A stretch of 64,000 bases of DNA from Aphrophora alni (Eukaryota > Arthropoda > Insecta > Hemiptera > Aphrophoridae), in the NCBI GenBank assembly GCA_963513935.1, contig OY740765.1:74507718-74571717 (forward strand), read 5' to 3'. Below are positions 59,023 through 64,000 of the stretch, piece by piece; position 1 is the stretch's first letter; each line of letters opens with the position of its first letter. A model generated the notes under the pieces. It saw only the letters and a list, made by a program, of their open reading frames with translations. It ran no database searches and had not been told where the DNA came from. A program made the translations under genes and the position numbers.

Positions 59023-61094
59023 ATTGATACGTACGTTGTACCATTTGTTACAAAGTTAGGCTTACAGGTATTGCTGACGCGTCGTAACTTAATCTCACAG
59101 CTTTGCAATGTTGCCTTACTTCCAAGTGAACTGAGTTCATCTTTGATATGACAGTTTTTTTTTTTTCATATGTTCATTATGTAAAACAAATTTTTCTGTT
59201 TTTACTGCCAATATCGATTCCTATTTTACCTTATCTCTTTCCCTTACCTTTATTAAATTATATGTGTGAGATAGAGAGGAAAAAAAGTTTGATTACAGGC
59301 ATTTCCATTGATATGCCACACTTAACGATGTCATGTACAGGGTGTCCCGTTCTTTTAAATTCTGTTTTACACATGCAACAACTTCCGTGCATACTTGTAT
59401 ATTTATGAGTTATTGAATTGTGTTTTAAACAAAGACAGAACAGAACCAAAATCGGTGGTTTGTCTCTATGTTAATACATAGTCTTTTAATTTTATAGAAA
59501 GTTTCGGTACCCTTTTAGGCCTATCGGAAATTTTTGAACTTGGTATTGTCATTAAGGGAGTTGAAAGCCCGCCACGTGCTTTATTTTAATATATTTAAAT
59601 TAAATTATTCGTCAAGTCTTATGCGCTAAAACCCTAATTGGTTGCCAACATCTCTTCTTATCTTATCACTCCTATATACATATTTTAAGTATGTTTTTCA
59701 ACATACTTAAAAAAATTATTACTTTTATTCATTCCTTTTTTATTTAAAAATCTGCTCTCCGATTTACTTTAACTCAATCTCACTGTTTATCGCTAGGTCA
59801 ATTCATATTACTTCTCCAAATTTCAATAAATTTTTTTTATAACTATAACCATTTATTAACTACAACAAAAATTATATTACTTCCTTCAAGAAAAACCTAT
59901 CTATGGCTTTAAATCAACTTTACTCAAATCATTAACTATAGTATATCATCTTAAAACTTTACCTTTTTAGGCCCTTCACAAATTCATAACTTCGTTGTAT
60001 TAACCCCAAAACTTTATTCATTTTAAAAATCGTTGTATATTTTGTCGTAAAAAAAAAAAAAATATTATTATTTGCAGAACTCTTTGTTTCTGCCGTAGAA
60101 TCGTCGTTATTTATTTTTCTTTATAAAAACTCGTAGAACATTATTTATTATATAATTCGTAGAATATCATTGTAGTATATTATTTCGTCGCAGAATATTA
60201 TCTCATCGTAGATACTTTATAAAATAAATATAAAAAATCATCATTACAACTTCTTTAATACAACTAATTACTTCTTTTCTATAAAAAAACCCTTTAAAGC
60301 CTTATTCTTCAACTTTAATACTATAGCCTCTTTCATTATTTATAAATTCATCAATATAAACTAATCTTTACCACTTATCTTTTCTCACTTCTTTATTTAA
60401 CAAATCAATTATGATTTTAAACTTTATTGTATTTCTTGCAAAAAAAAACTTAAATCTCCTCTTTAAACACAAAATCTTTAAATTACATTATATTTCTCAA
60501 AAACTTTTTTATAATTTTATTAACAAAAAAATTTCATTTATCACATATGAAAATCTTAATCATTGGACCTAGCAATTAACATGCTTCATTTAGAGCAACA
60601 ACTTACGACTGCATTTTAAAACATACCTATCTTTTAGGTTATTAACAAACTTTTAAAATTTTAAACAATTTATGTCACAGTACTTTAAAATATCTTTCTT
60701 TTTTTCTGACTTTTTCCCTTAACTACATAAAATTAATCTACCAAATCATTACTTAATATATTGTCTAATGAGTTTTGAGTTTTCCAAACTTCGGGGATTT
60801 GTCCTGAATCATTGAAAATTTTCCTTTTTTTTTAAAGCAAAAAAAATTTCCTTGACATGCCTTTCCTCTTATGAAGGATCTCTAATCCTTCATACGTTTG
60901 GAAAATACTGTAAACTCGGACTTAAAAAAATTTGTCTTTTTGGGACGAGGTCAGTGAAATGTATTTAATTTAAAAATAAAGGAATTTAAATTCTCTCTAT
61001 TTTTTTAACATAATTTAGAGCGTTAATTTATACTTCAAATTCAGATAAATATTTGTTCGATGTCCTCTCCCAAAGAGGAAACAGAGACGGTCGG
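59023..61094. other. Noncoding sequence left of the second LTR
   Basis: No open frame with retroelement motifs. The right part next to the PBS should be leader or internal sequence of the element owning the LTR at 61115. 60085-60215 has repeated tcgtagaa and cgcagaa motifs. Confidence 0.4.
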
Positions 61095-61112
61095 ATCCCA
61101 CTTCTGACACCA
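61095..61112 (-). other. Primer binding site of the second LTR element
   Basis: On the minus strand it reads TGGTGTCAGAAGTGGGAT, two bases from the LTR end. TGG start, position and spacing are those of a PBS. I do not name the tRNA. It shows the element is in minus orientation and differs from the tRNA-Lys site of the TR-GAG array. Confidence 0.65.
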
Positions 61113-61114
61113 GT

Positions 61115-61640
61115 TGTGACCGTCTGCACTTCTTTTGACCAGCTGAAAGCTCCCACTGGCTGGAGACCGCGTACACTTTAGCCGAATCTTGTCAGGATGG
61201 GCCAAGGTGTCGGGTTAGGAAGCTAATGAACGCACGCAACGCAAGTAAAATTAAATGTTCTCTTTTATTTTAGCGCCGAACTAGAAGATTACAGAAATAA
61301 TTATAATTTATAAAAAAAGACATAACAGCTAGATAAAGCCTTAATAGTGGCCGAAAAATATACCGATTAATTTAAATAGCATGTGGCCGAAAATGGACTG
61401 ACCCTGTCCCGTAGCGGTCTGCCGTTCAACTTCCTTCTCGCGGCTCTCAGAACAGACTCTCTCCTGGCTCGCTGGTTCAAGCCCTCCACTCCTTGTCTCT
61501 CCCCTCTTCTACGTAATCTTGCACTGCTCAACAAAATTGCAAGTGCCAATTGATATTTTATTATTTAGAATCCCTTCCCATTACATCCAAATTTATACTT
61601 ATTATAGTTTTTATTTGGTGGGCTCCTTGGCTGGGCCACA
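61115..61640 (-). repeat. LTR (5' LTR of a truncated or decayed element), 526 bp
   Basis: Starts TGTGACCGTCTGC and ends GGCTGGGCCACA; diverged copy of 58528-59018 with small insertions such as near 61405-61425. Flanks show no match to those of the solo LTR, so these are two insertions. The 3' LTR of this element was not found in the window. Confidence 0.7.
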
Positions 61641-63460
61641 CATGGATAACTAACAATCATATTTCTTAAACTAATACATACATAGATTATGCTTTGTTCC
61701 TTATGTGCTTTTGTACATATAAACAGTTTTTTCTCTCAAGGAACGAACCGTTCAACCATACACAATGTCACACTCCTGTTCATTTTACACACAAACGGAG
61801 TTCTCATATGTTCTAATTTATTTACAAAATGTTCAAAGCCATTAATTTACCATCACGTTAAATAGTTTATATAAGTAAACGTGGTATTCACATAAATCGT
61901 TCATAATTACTTGTATGATAGGAAACTAACCCTAGTTCTCTTTGTACCAAGCACATGGTCGCACATTTTGCACTGTGTTTTCAGTACACCCGTTTATTAT
62001 TTTATATCAAACACTGTTAGTAGTCCATTATCACTTTGGACATTGATACAAGCTAGTACATACTGAAATATCACATCACGCTTTTTATTTCCAGTCCAAA
62101 CTTATATCTCACCATTGTAGGCGACGCAGACACCATGATGGAGCCAACTAGAATGATGCCGACACAAAGTCTCGTTACCGCACAAAACCTATATAGGACA
62201 AGTCACATGTCTCACTTCTATTTCACTTATAATAGTTCTTTTCGATTTACCTATTTCCAGACATCACATATGTTTCTTAGATTGTTTCTGATTAATCACA
62301 TCTTTTAATATTTTATCCTTTTTCATGTTATTAAAAATAAAAGTTTGAACTACTTCCTCGCGTACTAATACCATCCGGCCTACTGACACTTTAATTTATT
62401 TCTAATTACAACAATTCTTATTCTCTACTTATCTCTAAATACAATTTAAAATTCTCTAATTACTTTTCATCATTTATATCTCTTCGAATTTTGTTTTTTG
62501 TTAAATTATAAAAAATCATTTTGGCAGACTATTTAGCTGTTCGCATCTACTTGCTGTTACTTCTGTCATACGTACCCCCATTCTACATTATGCTAATTCC
62601 CCCCTTTTATTCAAACATCTGTTCTCTATTTCACAAACCAATGATTCAAAAATTCACAATGTTACAAATTTAACAGTTATACTAGAATAATATCTACGAT
62701 CTGCTTTAAAAATTATATATTGTTTACAATGCCTATTATAGTTTCTTTATATCAGTGTAGTGTTTCATAATGGGTGCTGCATACATTTCCTTTTGCATAA
62801 GTCTTTTATTTGACCAGGGTCGAAGCTTTGCTTGTAATCGCTATTGACTACAAATGCTACTGGTACATTATGTGATCATCTCACATGATGTGCTAGGAAA
62901 CAGAAAAGTTCAGATCTAGTCATATTGTTTAAGAAGATGAATGTAGACATGCCATTCTCTTAAAATATCAAGGCCTAAACAAAATTCAAAATTTACTGTG
63001 TAACTTTTAACATGATGACGTGTTTATTTCTTAATTAGTGAATCAATTAAATAAATCTAGCCAAACAAATTATAGTTCAAATACAAAACTTACAAACCAT
63101 CCTGGTTCTCATCTAGCATGACTGGTTTTACACGTTAAAACAACTCATCCAGGTAAAGAAATATTTCACTCTTGTATTATTTTATAAGATTAAAACCAAG
63201 CAGCAGCTTGTAATAATTTTTCTGTAGTTTAAAAAGAAAATATTTAGTCTAATTTTCTGACTATAACACTAATGTAATTTAACTTCAAACTATTAATTAC
63301 AAAAACTTACTTTGTATTCAAACATGTATAGAACTGTTTTGTAACAAAAAACTCGCTTAAAAGAACAATATAATTTATTGTTATAAATTTATAATTCTCA
63401 AATATCTTTTAAAGTAATTGTAAATAAGACTTGTGAGTTTAATAGTTTCATGAAAATAAG
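61641..63460. other. Unassigned AT-rich sequence
   Basis: No coding, RNA or repeat signal that I can support in 1.8 kb. Confidence 0.45.
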
Positions 63461-63646
63461 CAAGAGCGTACCCAGGATCAAAACTAGGGGGGGGGGGGGC
63501 AAGCCATGATCATTCAATATACAATTGATTATTAAAATAGTTATTTCAAGAATTGTATTAAATTCCAGTAACAAAATGTATAATAAAGATTTATTTTTTT
63601 GCTTCCAGGGGGGGCAGCTGCCCCCCTGCCCCTCGCTGAGAACGCC
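63461..63646. mobile_element. Short insertion with a 12-bp target duplication
   Basis: CATGAAAATAAG occurs directly before (63449-63460) and directly after (63647-63658) a 186-bp segment. The segment ends show a loose inverted repeat (gagcgtacccagg on the left; complement of the right gggcgttctcagc). It contains a run of about 13 Gs and a G-rich/C-rich palindrome (ggggggcagctgcccccc at 63608-63626). It could be a SINE or a MITE. Confidence 0.7.
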
Positions 63647-63879
63647 CATGAAAATAAGTACACATTAATTTGAACTACTTAAGATTTTGAAAGTCTACAT
63701 AAAATGAAAATTTAATAATCTACTTAATTAAAATGTAATTCATTGTTTTCTAAAAATTATAAGTCTTTCCATTAACCTTTGTCTATATAACAGTCTGTTT
63801 TATTATTAATTTCAGCAACATTTTAAAATAACAATTTAATACAAGAAATTAATATTTTTGTTATTTCTTTCTTTTAAAG

Positions 63880-63969
63880 TGTGTAACTACACTAGTCCCA
63901 GAATTGGGTATTCTAATGTTTCAACCTACAACCTGTGAAACCTTTCAAGCATCATTCAACCGATTCTGA
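63880..63969 (+). CDS. Possible fifth receptor exon, frame problem
   Basis: After a good acceptor (tttctttcttttaaag) the frame from 63880 reads CVTTLVPELGILMFQPTTCE and then FQASFNRF before TGA at 63967. The GILMFQP...F..SF pattern fits the strand and helix that should follow exon 4 in mGluR-type domains. However, exon 4 ends in phase 2, and that phase gives a TAA at once here. The reading one base over, after about 63956, continues with STDSELKNF, which would also fit the family. An intervening exon, an assembly error, or decay are all possible. An aataaa lies at about 63989. Confidence 0.3.
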   Translation, partial: CVTTLVPELGILMFQPTTCETFQASFNRF

Positions 63970-64000
63970 ACTAAAAAACTTTCTTCAAAATAAAGCTTAA

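Noticed and set aside
58297..59360. Mariner-like termini tacaggg-tcccgt at 58297 and 59335
   Set aside because: Both lie in the same direction, no transposase or TA duplication links them, and a solo LTR lies between.

Overview
The window looks like one AT-rich stretch of an insect nuclear genome. It has short coding exons with GT/AG borders and very long introns, insect-type TTAGG repeats, many TG and TA microsatellites, and a dense load of transposons. There is no bacterial signal: no operons, ribosome binding sites or rRNA. A hemipteran-like genome would fit, but the sequence does not prove the order.

The backbone is one host gene on the + strand. Four exons (1443-1542, 32573-32742, 39022-39199, 50743-50923) join in consistent splice phases (1, 0, 1) and encode successive parts of an extracellular ligand-binding domain of the class C GPCR / metabotropic-glutamate-receptor type. 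The introns are about 31, 6.3 and 11.5 kb. A possible fifth exon at 63880 resembles the next part of the domain but does not join in frame. Almost everything else lies in the introns.

Intron 1 (1543-32572) holds a MITE with TTAGG repeats (3406-4274) and a (TG)n microsatellite carrying two related long-LTR insertions. The first is a solo LTR of 2373 bp (4626-6998). The second is a 15.9-kb array LTR-internal-LTR-internal-LTR (7017-22921) on the minus strand. Its internal regions encode Gag and an aspartic protease but no reverse transcriptase, RNase H or integrase, so it resembles the non-autonomous TR-GAG elements known from plants. Next come a full-length hAT (Buster-type) transposon with an open transposase frame and an 8-bp target duplication (23020-25440), a decayed viral or Polinton-like block with a broken dUTPase and a module usually found next to protein-primed DNA polymerase B (25543-28520), and a second, decayed hAT copy (29290-31003).

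Intron 2 holds a piggyBac transposon with an intact 600-codon transposase (34187-36713), inserted at TTAA inside a minus-strand LINE, followed by a decayed mariner. Intron 3 holds a LINE tail, a second mariner, a decayed PGBD4-like piggyBac (42872-45539), two nested piggyBac-like MITEs (46665-48292 with 46909-47733 inside), and an inverted pair of Penelope GIY-YIG fragments. The region after exon 4 carries LINE, Penelope and piggyBac remnants, a solo LTR (58528-59018), a related LTR with primer binding site (61115-61640), and a 186-bp insertion with a 12-bp target duplication (63461-63646).

The most unusual object is the (TG)n-embedded, long-LTR, Gag-protease-only retroelement family. The dUTPase/Pol-module block is the second.
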